NCBI GenBank assembly: GCA_036925085.1
Contig: JAUPFP010000003.1
Span: forward strand, 6,202,979-6,266,978
Length of the DNA: 64,000 bases
Direction of reading: 5' to 3'
Source of the DNA: Brachycybe producta
Taxonomy: Eukaryota > Arthropoda > Diplopoda > Playtdesmida > Andrognathidae
The translations under genes were made by a program, and so were the position numbers. This document shows positions 26,298 to 36,711 of the stretch, piece by piece (position 1 is the stretch's first letter; the number at the start of each line of letters is the position of its first letter). Under the pieces are notes generated by a model. The model saw nothing but the letters and a program-made list of their open reading frames with translations, did not search any database and was not told the origin of the DNA.

Positions 26298-29200
26298 GGG
26301 TTCGCTTAAAAACTCAGGTGTCCGGCAAAGCCGGCGAAGTGAGGAAGGGACGTACCTTCGGGCAGTGTCCAAGTACGTGGGAATCCTGCATGAAGCAGGG
26401 GTGCCTCTGGCAAGGTCTGCGGACCCAGAAATTACCCAGTGGGTATTTCAGGAGCCAAGCCCCACACTGGAAGCTGCGCTTGCCCGGCTGGAGAGCTGGG
26501 TGGCACCTTTCTTCCCTGATGAGGGGGAGGAAGGTCCGAATGGTACGGGCATTACGAGGGCTTCGAGCGTTGGTGCGCCCATGCTGTCGCCCAGGCCTGG
26601 TAGGTCTCCTGGTTTGGAGACTGGTACCCAGACCCCCGAGCATCCGGTACGACCATCCCTTGGGGATGGGAGAACGGATGAGGCTCGGAAAAGTAATGTC
26701 GGGCAACGACGGTTGCCTATACCGGAATTACAGAGCCGTGCTTATTTGCGTGGGGCACCACGTGTTCTGGTGTCACTGAACGATCGGCTGGTTGAGTCGA
26801 TCGTCGACACCGGTGCCGAAGTATCGGTAATGAGCATGTCGGTGGCACAGGAGATGGGGTTACCGGTGCAGAAGGTTAGCCTTCCCTCATGCCTGACGGG
26901 CATGAGCGGGTACTCCATCGAGATAGAAGGAGTCGTGCACGTGGACATGTCAATCCACGGGAGGTCCATCAGAACCCATCTTCTCCTCATTGAGGGTGAA
27001 GGAGAAGCCATAATAGGTGTTGACCTAGCTTCTCGGTTTGGGCTGATGGTGGACATTGTGAGCCGGAAAATTTATTTCCGGGAAGACATCTGGAATGCAC
27101 ATCCAGATGCTCTTCATGCCGCACTGGCCATTCAGGCTTTGCAGGGTACTTCGGTACAACTTCCCAACTCGTTAGTGGAGGCATTGGCGAAGCTTCACGA
27201 TTCTGTGGAGCCTCTGCTACTCCCTCCCTACGGGATACCGGAAGGGATGCCTGCAGATCCTGGAAAGGTGGATGGGTGGGTCGACGTTGTGTCGCCTGAA
27301 CTCGCTGAGACCAGTTCTCCAATTAGGAGCGGGGATGTTTGTTCCCTGCGACTGTTGGAGAACGTATGGCTACCAGCTCATGAGCGGAAGGTGGTTTCCG
27401 TGAGCTTGGTAGAGCATGCTGGCCCTGGTCAGCTGCTTCTCGTAGAGCCCCATCGTAAAGCCTTAGGTGGCCGTGGTCTGTTGGCGGTGGCAGGAATTGC
27501 CGAAGCCACAGAACAAGGCACTTACGATATATGGCTTGAGAATGTTGCTGACATTCCCGTTGCCCTGGAAACAGGGGAGGGTGTCGCAACGGCTCAAGCT
27601 GTGGAGGCAGCCATTGTGGTGGGACTGGACGGTCCATCTAAGTTGAGAGGGGGAGACCCCACTCATGGAGATGGCCGGCCATGGGGGCTTCCGCCTAAGT
27701 TGAGAGGGGCGACCGGTAAAGGTCGCCGAGTCCTCAATGCGGAAGTGAAACCCACTCTTGAGGAGTGTCTTAAAATCGGACCTAGTCTGAAGCCTGAAGA
27801 GGCGGCACAGCTTCGGGAGTTCCTACTGGAACGCCGTGATCATTTCGCGTTCGATTACACAGAGCTGGGGGAAACCCCGCTCGTCGAACATACGATTGAT
27901 ACCGGTGGGTTACCTCCGGTGCGAGAAGGATTGCGAAGAACCGCTCCAGCGGCTCGTGCGATCGAGCGAGAAGAGGTAGCGAAAATGTTGGATGCAGGTG
28001 TAATCCAACCTTCGCATAGTCCTTACGCAAGCCCTATCTTACTTGTTCGCAAGAAGGATGGTGGCTTTCGTTTCTGTGTGGACTATCGGAGACTGAACGC
28101 CCAGACAAAGGCGGATCAGTACCCGCTACCTCGCATCGATGATGCCCTCGATTCGCTAGCCGGAGCAAAGTATTTTGCAACCCTGGACCTTGCTAGTGGT
28201 TACTGGCAGGTCAGGATGGCGGAGCAAGACATTGAGAAGACCGCATTCATTTGCTCTCAAGGTCTATTTGAGTTTCGAAAAATGCCTTTCGGACTCTGCA
28301 ATGCTCCTGCCACGATGCAAAGAGCGTTAGACCTCTTGTTGGCGGGACACAAGTGGGAGAGCTGCTTGGTGTACCTAGACGATATTATCGTCTTTGGGAG
28401 CACCTTTGAGCAGTTTCTCGAACGCTTGAGTACTGTCCTGAGACTGTTACGAGGGGCGGAGCTGAAACTCCAGCCGAAGAAGTGTTTCTTCGGATTTGAC
28501 AAGGTCAAATATCTCGGTCACATAGTGAGTGCCGAGGGAGTTGCTCCGGACCCGGGACTCGTGAGAGCAGTCGAAGAGTTCGGTGTCCCTACAACGGTGA
28601 CCGCCGTCCGAAGTTTTCTTGGACTGGCCGGCTACTACCGTAGGTTCATTAAGGACTTCGCCAAGGTCGCAAGACCACTGCATGACCTGACCCGGAAGGA
28701 TGCGTCCTTTGACTGGTCGGAGCAGTGTGGTCTAGCGTTTGAGCGGTTAAAGGCATTTTTAACCGAAGCACCGGTGCTCACCATGTATGATCCACGTGGT
28801 GAGGTGTTAATTCACACCGATGCGAGTGGGTACGGTCTAGGTGTCGTAGTATACCAGAAGCTACCTGAGGACAAGGCTCCTCGGGTTCTGGCCTACGCTA
28901 GCCGTCTCATGAAGGGACCGGAAACACGGTATAGTGTCACCGAGCAGGAATGCTTGGCGATCATGTTTGCCGTGGGTAAATTCCGACCTTACATCTTTAA
29001 CCGGGACTTTGTGATTGTAACTGATCACCATGCGCTCTGTCATTTGCAGACTGCCAAAAACCTGCAGGGCAGGTTGGGGCGTTGGCAAATGCAGTTGCAG
29101 GAGTACCGGTATAAGATTCAGTACAAGAAGGGGAAACTTCATGAGGATGCCGACTGTTTGAGTCGGTATCCGGTAAATGAAGTTGACGATCCTTCTTTGC

Positions 29201-32200
29201 CTGAACACGTCGAGGCTGACGTGGGTGAGGTAATTTACCGGGTCCGGTCCGAGGTGGATTGGGTTATGGAGCAGGCCAATGACAATTGGTGCTCCAAGGT
29301 GAAGCGGGAGCTCTACACCGACCCCAACTCGAACTTAAGGTTCAAGTTCGTGGTGGCAAACAAATTGTTGTATGCCATCAAATCCATACAGGATCGCACA
29401 AGAACTGTGTTGGTTGTGCCACGGTCGTGTCAAGCCTTCTGCTTGCGGAAGTTGCACGATAGCTCCGAAGCTGGTCACTTCGGAGTGTACAAGACATACC
29501 AACGGTTGCGTACTCGTTTCTACTGGTTAGGTATGAAACGTGACACGGTGGAGTATGTTAAATCATGCTTGGTGTGTCAGAGAGTACGACAATTCGCAAG
29601 AGCTCAAGGATTCTTGCAACCGATAGTTCCAGAGTACCCAGTTCATGCCTGGGGAATGGACTTCGTTGGGCCGTTTCCTGCGTCCGTGGGTGGAGTCACC
29701 TATGTTTTGATCATGGTGGACTACTTCACTCGGTACGGCGTGGCGAAGGCAGTACGAAGGGCTACGGCCGCTTGTGTTGTCAAGTTCCTGAAAGATGAGA
29801 TCTTGTTGGTGTATGGCACACCGACAACTCTCATCTCGGATCGTGGTTCCCAGTTCTGTAGCAAGCTTTTGCGAAAGTTCAGGGAGCGCTATAATATAGC
29901 GCAGCACCACACGACGGCGTACCATCCGCAAGCGAATGGGCTTACGGAACGTACGAATAAAACCGTAATGGAGACCATAAAGCGTTACCTTGATCCCCTC
30001 AAGGACCAACGTGATTGGTTTGAGAAGTTACGGCCCGCCGTGTGGGCCTACAACACTGCGGTGCAGGAGAGCACGGAAGTGTCTCCGTACCAATTGTTGT
30101 TTGGCCGCGAACCTAGGTTGGGGATTGATAATCTCCTTCCTGACGGTCCGATCCGCGACTTGCCTGACCAGCAAGCCGTGGAGGAGCGTGCTCGTCAAAA
30201 TTTGGCGGCCGCTCAGGCGAGGCAGAAGAGCCGGTATGACGCTGGCCGGGTGCAGCCACCCCTGTACCAACCTGGTATGAAGGTTTGGATGAGGGATATG
30301 GCTGGGAAACTCGGCCAAGCCAAGAAGTGGAACTTCGCGTACAAGGCTGAACTGGGTACGGTGGTCCGGCAGGTTTCCGACCTAGTCTATGAGATAGAGT
30401 TCATAGATGGGTATGGTCGGAAGGTGCGGGACCGGTTTCATGTTGATAACCTGAAGCCGTACGTTCCCACATGTGGAGTTCGTGAGGAAGATGGCCTAGG
30501 TGGCTCTGACACCTCATCGAACTCCAGTGGGACCAGTGATGCTGAGTCCCAGGATGATAGGACGGTGGAGGACGATAATGTTCCTCCGGGACCGTCCAGT
30601 CGGCCTGGCTTGGCTAGTGAGTCTACCGACTCTGTGGCAGAGGAAGCACCTCAGCCCCGGTATAACCTCCGTCCGAGGAAACCGAAGGCTTTTGAGGTTA
30701 TGCAAGCTTCCTCTGGGCCACCAGAGAGTGCCAGGACCCGTCAGGGACTCTATGAGCCCCTGCCCTGGTGGGAGAGAGCAGGCCGATCCCTGGAGTGGGA
30801 TGATGGCCTGGTTCGGAAGAACAAGAACTGGGCACCCAGAGACCCCTGGACGGGACACCGCCTGTCTGTCACGAACAGATGGCGGTCGCCCAGGGAGAAC
30901 TGGGTGGAGAAATCCGTAATGTCCAGCTGCAGACTTGGTGCTAAGTCTGCAGGTGATGTTTCCAACTGTGCTCTCCCTCCTGCATCGGTGTTGGCCGTTC
31001 CTCCGGAGATATTAGCGGCTAAGCGCCATCCTGTTTGGAAAAATAAACAAGGACGGTCGTTTGCTGCTAGTTGGCTCCTGAAACGTTTGTTTCACCGGAG
31101 GAAACGGAAAGATGCAGGATCACTGGTTGCCAGAAGAAAATTGGTAGCTCCGGTAAGCCGAAGCCGGCTAGAATTGGCTAGCCTGGCTGAGGAAAATCCG
31201 GAGGCTGGGATGGACACAACGGAGGTTTCCGTGGTGCACATCACCAGGCAGTGGAGAGGCCAGTGTATCCTCTCTTCAGAGGACTCTTTGGAGTCTGAAG
31301 GGAGAGGAAAGGCCTCCCCGGGTAAACGGTCGATGACCGGATCCCGGGAGGGTACTCCCACCATTCAAGGGAGTCCTCTAGACGTTGTCCCTTTGGGGAA
31401 AACTGAAGAGGACCGACTTGATCGGTTAGACGAAAGTCGGAAGTACCAGACGCCGTCGGAAAGTTTTCTGATGGCGGATGGGAAACGATCCTACGTCGGG
31501 GAGTTCCCTACCAAGCAGTGCCGTAAGGACGGATCGAAATCCAAGAAGAAGTCCGGTGCTGCTAGGTACGCTGCACGGATGAGGGCTCTTACTGAGAGAG
31601 AGGCTCAGCTTAAGAGGAGGGAAGCTGCCATGGCATGGCTTATGCCGGCAGTAGGCCCTCTGGCTGAGGCCCGTGCTCATCCTGAGGGAGCCCCAGGGGC
31701 TGCCCGGCCTGAAGACCAACCTCCTGCTGTGGGTTCGCTCGCAGCAGTGGATGGTTCTTCGGGTAGGCAGTCTGGGACTCCCAAGAGGGACCGAAGAATG
31801 GAGAAAAAGGCCAACCAGCCTTCAGTATCCACTCCTAGGAAGAGCACTCCAGTGAGTGGTGGTGGTGGTCAGGGACAGAAATGTTCCCGCCCTTTCACCC
31901 CACCAGTGGTCAGTCATCCGGCAGGGAAACAGGCCAAGACCTCACGTGGAGGTCCAGCCGGCTTCCCTGCAGGCAAGTGGAGCTATGAGGACCGTGCGCG
32001 GTACCACATGGCTCAAGCGGCAAAGTGCGAAGCTCGGATAAAGAGAGCTAAGCAGGTTGAATGCCATCAGGAGTTCGAGCCCCGGACCTCTCAGTTTCCG
32101 CCCCTGCGGGGAACTGAAGTCCGGAATCAGCTCGTTACAGGGGAACCTCCTGTTGGACGTGGTGTCGCACTTGTTGCGAGAGCCTCAACTGCCGCTGGCC

Positions 32201-33642
32201 AACAGCGCATTGCCCAGAGGGGGGCGATGCAGGCTCTCAAGGCACCTACCCAAGGTGCGGGAGCTAAAACTGTTGGTGGCAAGGGTCAGCCGACCCTTGC
32301 ACCGGGGAAATTAAAGATTCCCCGGGATAAGAGAGGGCATGTCGTGGCGGCACGACAGTTCTCAATTGTCAAGTCGGCTACGGGAGTCAACTCGGAGGCG
32401 AGTACAGCTTTGGCTGGAAAGGCTTCGGTTGGGAAGTCCAGTCACTCGAAGGGGGTTAACCACCCTCCTAAGTTTGACAGGCCCGGTGAGTCTTTGAGCT
32501 TAGGTGTGTCCGGCTCAAAGCACGGTAAACCTCCTTCCCAAAAGAAGAAACAGAAGGTGGACAAGAAAAAGTCCAGGTTTGGGAAGAAGGGAGGTCCAGG
32601 ACCTTCTGGTCAGGAGTCCCTGGGGATGACTGCCAGAAGAGTTGGGACGGACGAGGAGGAGTCCCGACACGGTGCGACCGTGTCGGCCGGGAACCAGCCG
32701 TACCATACCCGTCAGGTAATGACGGCGCGGACGGATGGCAGGTCAATGCGAGATGTTGTTCTCGGAATACCTCCATCCTCCCCGAAGGTGGTCACGGTAC
32801 CGAACCCGTGGGTTCGGTCGGTGGGAACTCTCCGCCGGGTCAGCTCGCATTCACCTAGATGCGGGGGCAGCCCGGTGGGGAAAGTTAGTGTTCCTACCAA
32901 ACGTGGTCCCGTGCCTTCCATTGGAAGGACACCCTTCTCTCCGAGTCCTGACAAAGGGGTCTTTGGGACCCTAGGACCGGAAGAGGAAGCCAGGTCTCCC
33001 CAGCCTGCGGGCAAGGGTCGACATTCTGGAGCCAGTCCTCCGTATTCAGAAAGAGAGGTCTTTCTGAATAACCGACTTGGTCTGTGGCAGGACCAGCCGG
33101 GAATGGAGGGGTTCCAGTACCTTGGTTATTACCGTTTGGGAGAGCCACTCCCGGTACCATGGTTGCGGTCGTTGCCATCATTTAGCATGCGATTTGTGCT
33201 TGCTTTTGGTGGTAGAGACTTTCCGGTGTTGTTGGTCATCAACCCGGTTAGGAGACGTTTTGCATTTTTGGATGTGATGGGGACAGGAGCTGGATTAGTT
33301 CGTCTAGTCCAGCTCGCGGCACCATACGTCCAGCGTCTCCTTGGCTGCGACTTAGAAGAGATGGTTGGAGAATTTGTTGTCCAACCGCTACGAGGGAGCG
33401 AGTCTGATCCCGCAGCCGCCCTCGTAGATCTTCTAACGAGTCGGACCCTACGTAGGGGTCCGCAGCTTGCCACTCTAGCCATCGATGTATTTCGACGGCA
33501 GGAGGAGGCAAGGCTCAGGGGGACTGAGTTCGATATCGGACACGGGTGGCAGAACACCCGGATGTGCCTGTGGTGGGCACGTCGGTGGATATCGAAGTGG
33601 TTGGGCACTCTGGTGGTTCCACCGCCGATGAATTCAGCCTGA
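26260..33642 (+). CDS. pol: Pol of element B with C-terminal accessory region
   Basis: Frame open from the slip site; first internal Met at 26365, from which residues are counted (2425). Protease: VDTGAEVSV near 147. Reverse transcriptase: about 525-760, with ATLDLASGYWQV and YLDD near 670. RNase H: IHTDASG near 817. Integrase: HHCC zinc site from about 1030 (ending CLVCQR), catalytic D in WGMDFVGPFP (~1096), D in LISDRGSQF (~1158), E in LTERTNKT (~1195). A C-terminal integrase module and RYNLRPRKPK (~1432), which usually closes gypsy Pol, follow. A further ~985 residues then continue: charged, S/G/K/P-rich, ending in a compact domain (about 2225-2420: VFLNNRLGLWQDQPGMEGFQ). Its function is unknown; no signal peptide or membrane segment is evident. 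Confidence 0.93.
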   Translation, partial: PATVAAELSCSRPGSLKNSGVRQSRRSEEGTYLRAVSKYVGILHEAGVPLARSADPEITQWVFQEPSPTLEAALARLESWVAPFFPDEGEEGPNGTGITRASSVGAPMLSPRPGRSPGLETGTQTPEHPVRPSLGDGRTDEARKSNVGQRRLPIPELQSRAYLRGAPRVLVSLNDRLVESIVDTGAEVSVMSMSVAQEMGLPVQKVSLPSCLTGMSGYSIEIEGVVHVDMSIHGRSIRTHLLLIEGEGEAIIGVDLASRFGLMVDIVSRKIYFREDIWNAHPDALHAALAIQALQGTSVQLPNSLVEALAKLHDSVEPLLLPPYGIPEGMPADPGKVDGWVDVVSPELAETSSPIRSGDVCSLRLLENVWLPAHERKVVSVSLVEHAGPGQLLLVEPHRKALGGRGLLAVAGIAEATEQGTYDIWLENVADIPVALETGEGVATAQAVEAAIVVGLDGPSKLRGGDPTHGDGRPWGLPPKLRGATGKGRRVLNAEVKPTLEECLKIGPSLKPEEAAQLREFLLERRDHFAFDYTELGETPLVEHTIDTGGLPPVREGLRRTAPAARAIEREEVAKMLDAGVIQPSHSPYASPILLVRKKDGGFRFCVDYRRLNAQTKADQYPLPRIDDALDSLAGAKYFATLDLASGYWQVRMAEQDIEKTAFICSQGLFEFRKMPFGLCNAPATMQRALDLLLAGHKWESCLVYLDDIIVFGSTFEQFLERLSTVLRLLRGAELKLQPKKCFFGFDKVKYLGHIVSAEGVAPDPGLVRAVEEFGVPTTVTAVRSFLGLAGYYRRFIKDFAKVARPLHDLTRKDASFDWSEQCGLAFERLKAFLTEAPVLTMYDPRGEVLIHTDASGYGLGVVVYQKLPEDKAPRVLAYASRLMKGPETRYSVTEQECLAIMFAVGKFRPYIFNRDFVIVTDHHALCHLQTAKNLQGRLGRWQMQLQEYRYKIQYKKGKLHEDADCLSRYPVNEVDDPSLPEHVEADVGEVIYRVRSEVDWVMEQANDNWCSKVKRELYTDPNSNLRFKFVVANKLLYAIKSIQDRTRTVLVVPRSCQAFCLRKLHDSSEAGHFGVYKTYQRLRTRFYWLGMKRDTVEYVKSCLVCQRVRQFARAQGFLQPIVPEYPVHAWGMDFVGPFPASVGGVTYVLIMVDYFTRYGVAKAVRRATAACVVKFLKDEILLVYGTPTTLISDRGSQFCSKLLRKFRERYNIAQHHTTAYHPQANGLTERTNKTVMETIKRYLDPLKDQRDWFEKLRPAVWAYNTAVQESTEVSPYQLLFGREPRLGIDNLLPDGPIRDLPDQQAVEERARQNLAAAQARQKSRYDAGRVQPPLYQPGMKVWMRDMAGKLGQAKKWNFAYKAELGTVVRQVSDLVYEIEFIDGYGRKVRDRFHVDNLKPYVPTCGVREEDGLGGSDTSSNSSGTSDAESQDDRTVEDDNVPPGPSSRPGLASESTDSVAEEAPQPRYNLRPRKPKAFEVMQASSGPPESARTRQGLYEPLPWWERAGRSLEWDDGLVRKNKNWAPRDPWTGHRLSVTNRWRSPRENWVEKSVMSSCRLGAKSAGDVSNCALPPASVLAVPPEILAAKRHPVWKNKQGRSFAASWLLKRLFHRRKRKDAGSLVARRKLVAPVSRSRLELASLAEENPEAGMDTTEVSVVHITRQWRGQCILSSEDSLESEGRGKASPGKRSMTGSREGTPTIQGSPLDVVPLGKTEEDRLDRLDESRKYQTPSESFLMADGKRSYVGEFPTKQCRKDGSKSKKKSGAARYAARMRALTEREAQLKRREAAMAWLMPAVGPLAEARAHPEGAPGAARPEDQPPAVGSLAAVDGSSGRQSGTPKRDRRMEKKANQPSVSTPRKSTPVSGGGGQGQKCSRPFTPPVVSHPAGKQAKTSRGGPAGFPAGKWSYEDRARYHMAQAAKCEARIKRAKQVECHQEFEPRTSQFPPLRGTEVRNQLVTGEPPVGRGVALVARASTAAGQQRIAQRGAMQALKAPTQGAGAKTVGGKGQPTLAPGKLKIPRDKRGHVVAARQFSIVKSATGVNSEASTALAGKASVGKSSHSKGVNHPPKFDRPGESLSLGVSGSKHGKPPSQKKKQKVDKKKSRFGKKGGPGPSGQESLGMTARRVGTDEEESRHGATVSAGNQPYHTRQVMTARTDGRSMRDVVLGIPPSSPKVVTVPNPWVRSVGTLRRVSSHSPRCGGSPVGKVSVPTKRGPVPSIGRTPFSPSPDKGVFGTLGPEEEARSPQPAGKGRHSGASPPYSEREVFLNNRLGLWQDQPGMEGFQYLGYYRLGEPLPVPWLRSLPSFSMRFVLAFGGRDFPVLLVINPVRRRFAFLDVMGTGAGLVRLVQLAAPYVQRLLGCDLEEMVGEFVVQPLRGSESDPAAALVDLLTSRTLRRGPQLATLAIDVFRRQEEARLRGTEFDIGHGWQNTRMCLWWARRWISKWLGTLVVPPPMNSA

Positions 33643-33705
33643 CGCTGAGTGGGGGTCACAGGAGCAATCCTTGCTGGCTCGACTGACCTGATCCCGGGGC
33701 AGATC

Positions 33706-33722
33706 AGGGAAGTTGAGAGGAT
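33706..33722 (+). promoter_or_regulatory. Polypurine tract of element B
   Basis: AGGGAAGTTGAGAGGAT directly before the 3' LTR. The same tract, as complement, precedes the 3' LTR of element C (52036-52052). Expected primer for plus-strand synthesis. Confidence 0.75.
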
Positions 33723-34478
33723 TGTGACAACCCAGTTTTGCTCTTTAGTTGGAGCAGACTAAATCTCCTGTGTCGTCTGCTAGGCTGGCTATTTAGCTGC
33801 CAGGCAGACGACAAAATGGCCAGCAAGGGTCACTGTCCTCCCCCAGGTGGAGCAGCCTGGGGGTATATAATGGCGGCGGCCATTATATTCTGGGCAGTGT
33901 GTGTTAGACCCTGATGCTGTGTGCATGTGTTGGTTTTGTGCTCTTCATTTCAACAGGTGGCCAAAATGGCCACCATTCATCTTTCTCTTTGTTGTGTGTT
34001 AGGGGTCAATGACCTCCTCTCCTGGCTGAATTAGCCAGGAGACTCATCTATTACTGCATCTCTTTAAGTGAGTGTTTTTATCAATTTATTCTGTGAATAA
34101 ATTATACAATATTATTTTCACTCATACACACTGTGTCCGTGTCTTATTTTCTGGGAAAGTTACCGCGGGGAGGGTGGGGGTTTCCGGTGGGGATACGCCG
34201 GCACCATCACCGTCCTGTTTCCGTCGTTATCGGCCGGTACTTCGCGTCGGTTCCACGGTAGGATCCATCGGGGGTCTACCGTGGGTTCTTCGTCGTGTTC
34301 GTCGGCCATTCGTCCGTCGACCTACGGAGAGATCGACTCTCGACCGGCGTCACCCAGGGACCGGACGGACAAGAGCGGGCAGTCCGCGCTTCGACCTCGG
34401 CCCCAAGGGAGTCAAGGATCCGGTAAGACGGGGAAGTTTTGCCGGGGTGTTGCAACGGACCCAAGTCGGGTCGTTACA
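33723..34478 (+). repeat. 3' LTR of element B
   Basis: 756 bp, one substitution against the 5' copy seen by eye, in the stretch TTTTCTGGG(G/A)AAGTTACC. Confidence 0.95.
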
Positions 34479-34566
34479 ATTCTCAGGACACTTTTCTGTG
34501 ATTGGACAAATAAAAGTATTTTGTCAATAGTTTCTATACTAATTTAAGTATTAACTCAATATTTTC

Positions 34567-35468
34567 TAGTGATGGGTGATATCGGTCTCGACGATTTCGA
34601 TTTTTTCATACAAAATATCGATATATCGAATATCATATCAATTTTTTTAAAAAATAATTTCTTTCATCTATGATTATATTAGTTTCACAGCCAATGCATA
34701 ATTTACATTGTGTTTAATAAAATTGCATAAACTATTTGACAAAGCACTTTTATTTTAATCATTATTTAATCATATTATTTAATCAGAATAAATTAAATGA
34801 CAAAAATTATATTAAATAAGAAAAAAACTTAAATGATTGAGAGATTAAGAATTTCAGTTTTTTATGAAGGAAAATTATCATATCAGCATTTTTTGGGGGT
34901 TTAGGCGATTTCTCCCGGCCAGCCGAAATGATTTGTGCAGCTGATGAAAATAATTGTTTTGATGGAACAGACGTAGCTGGGGTCATAATTAATAATTTAA
35001 GATTTCATTTTTCTACTTAATACCTATACTTTGCTAGAGGTGTCAACAAAAGTATGTAAAATCACTCTAAAATGACGTGATTGACATTCAACAAGCAAAA
35101 TAACCTGCATAATGACGACGTAGAAAGTACAGGCATCTGTAGACAGCTTCAGAATTTCTTTGGCTCCGCCCTTTTATGAGCATCATCAATTTCTAATTGG
35201 TTTGTTACTGGCTCTGATATCATATGCTCCGCCCCTTTTATTTCTAACTGGTTGATAATTGGTCTGGCGCTCATAAAAGGGCGGAGCCAAAGAAATTCTG
35301 AGGCTGTCTACAGATGCCTGTGTAGAAAGTTAACTTGAGTTAAAAATTTCGATATTCGATATTTTAAAAAGTATCAACGATACTTTGATATACTCGATAT
35401 TTTGATATATCGATATTTTTATTAAATATCGATATATCAAAATATCGAATCGAAATCGCCCATCACAA
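34567..35468. mobile_element. hAT-type MITE with perfect 8-bp duplication
   Basis: 902 bp, TAGTGATGGGTGATATCGG..GATTTCGCCCATCACAA, flanked by ATATTTTC at 34559-34566 and 35469-35476. Terminal inverted repeats (GTGATGGG / CCCATCAC) and 8-bp duplications are hAT hallmarks. Sub-terminal TATCGATAT runs pair with each other. No transposase. It carries a younger insertion at 35129-35321. Confidence 0.85.
35129..35321. mobile_element. Mutator-type MITE nested in the hAT MITE
   Basis: 193 bp with 53-bp inverted repeats, one mismatch between them (ACAGGCATCTGTAGACAGC at 35129; complement ending at 35321), flanked by the 9-bp duplication GTAGAAAGT (35120-35128, 35322-35330). Long terminal repeats with 9-bp duplication fit Mutator-like elements. 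The near-identical arms suggest youth. Confidence 0.85.
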
Positions 35469-35476
35469 ATATTTTC

Positions 35477-36711
35477 AGATTATTAACTGATTAAATTGAA
35501 TTTAATGATATGTTGTTTGTTTGACCTTCACAGGGCTCTGTATAACACATTTATTATTTAAATGCATTTAAATTATCAGGTGTGTACTACAGTAGGTATT
35601 AGGGACATTTTTTCTCTTAACAATTTTTTATCTAAATGATTTTTTTTATGTATATGTTCACTATTTTTTTATATGTATAACAGGGACATTTTTTTATTTT
35701 ATTCACTAACATTATTAGGAAAATTATTCTGAAGAGAGAGCCTCTGAGCTCCATTTGGATTACTCCTTTTTATTTGTGCTGTCTCATCAACCCATCAACT
35801 TAAAACAAGAATTGTCCATCATATTTCTGGGTACTGTGTTGTTTCCCACATGCTTTGAGTTGGTTCACATTTGGGTTTTCTACATAAATATATTGCTGGG
35901 TCTTTATGGTCGAGACTGGAAAAATTGGCTGGGAACCTTGCATTAAGTTCATCATGTTTCAGTATTTATAAGTTCTATTATGTTTTATTTTGTAACATGT
36001 TCGGTATTGGTAATGGGTTAATTTATATCTTTAAATAGGTTTCAGATACTATGGCTTTTCTTGTAAAAAAGATTTTAATGGGTTTTTCAGAGAACAACAA
36101 CATCAATAAAAGTTTTATTAAAAAATTACTGAACTAATTCACTATTTCAAAAAGTCTTATAGGAAATAGAAGCAACATTTTTAGAGAACATTACCTCCAG
36201 TCTAAATTCATTATTTACACTTAACATTTTAATTAAACAAAAGGTTAATATGACCATCCGCAATGTTGCTCTAAATAATTCTAGGCAACGTGGCTTCTAT
36301 AGGAGAGTGCCCCTATCTAGCTGGAAAATGTAGTTCTCATCTAGGTAAGATTGACTTGTGTCTTAAGTTAATTACAAACATTGTTACATTACACATCACG
36401 CTATCAAAATGTTTAGGGTTATATCAAACTATTTCCAGAGATGCTATTTTTAGACACATGCTTTTCATTTTATATTTCTAAGGGTGCGTTCAGACTACTC
36501 GTGCTTATACTCGGTCTTGTGTCATTGTTGACTTGTTAGGCTAGGGTTTGTGCTCTTGACGAGCACCTCGTTGAAGTACCGACACCAAGTATATATACTG
36601 TATATGTGTATACAATGTGAACCAAAAAAAACGAACCTCTATAAATACTACAATAACATATAAAGAAGATTTTTTCCGTTCACAGTGTATATATACGTAA
36701 AAAAAACTTCT
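35477..36711. other. AGL intron, nothing recognised
   Basis: 1.2 kb of AT-rich sequence with no coding match. A motif AAAATTATTCTGAAGAGAGAGCC near 35720 starts a stretch of slightly higher GC, but its short frame is not recognisable. Confidence 0.5.

Larger units (their letters stand above)
22507..34478 (+). mobile_element. Element B: young gypsy-type LTR retrotransposon with an extra 3' coding domain
   Basis: 11.97 kb, TG..CA, with 4-bp duplication ATTC (22503-22506, 34479-34482). The 756-bp LTRs differ at one site by eye, so it is young. Order: LTR, primer-binding site, a 1.2-kb leader of hairpin repeats, gag (604 codons), -1 frameshift signal, pol (protease, RT, RNase H, integrase) continuing without stop into ~985 further codons, polypurine tract, LTR. 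The integrase-last order and motifs place it in Metaviridae (Ty3/gypsy). There is no chromodomain or envelope. It looks whole. Confidence 0.93.
14897..34556 (-). mobile_element. Solo LTR, family L (copy L2), split by elements A and B
   Basis: Three pieces of one antisense LTR: about 14897-15153, 22094-22506 and 34479-34556. Read in antisense they join the same blocks as L1 and L3: the CTCGTAT..ATACGAG hairpin, ATTGGTCTAGTCCTCCCG, the block ending GGAATAAATCC, then the palindrome CCTGAGAATCC / GGATTCTCAGG before TATAAATAG. Element A sits in its 3' half (duplication CTAT) and element B inside the promoter palindrome (duplication ATTC). It is older than both. End positions are approximate. Confidence 0.75.

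Noticed and set aside
30660-33642. Envelope protein in the 3' region of B
   Set aside because: No signal peptide, transmembrane segment, furin-type site or fusion-peptide-like stretch seen; the region is in frame with pol and ends in a soluble-looking domain.
26365-33642. Bacterial or viral contamination as source of the large GC-rich frames
   Set aside because: Elements carry LTRs, target duplications and lie inside a eukaryotic intron and a LINE; GC contrast with the AT-rich flanks is a property of the elements.
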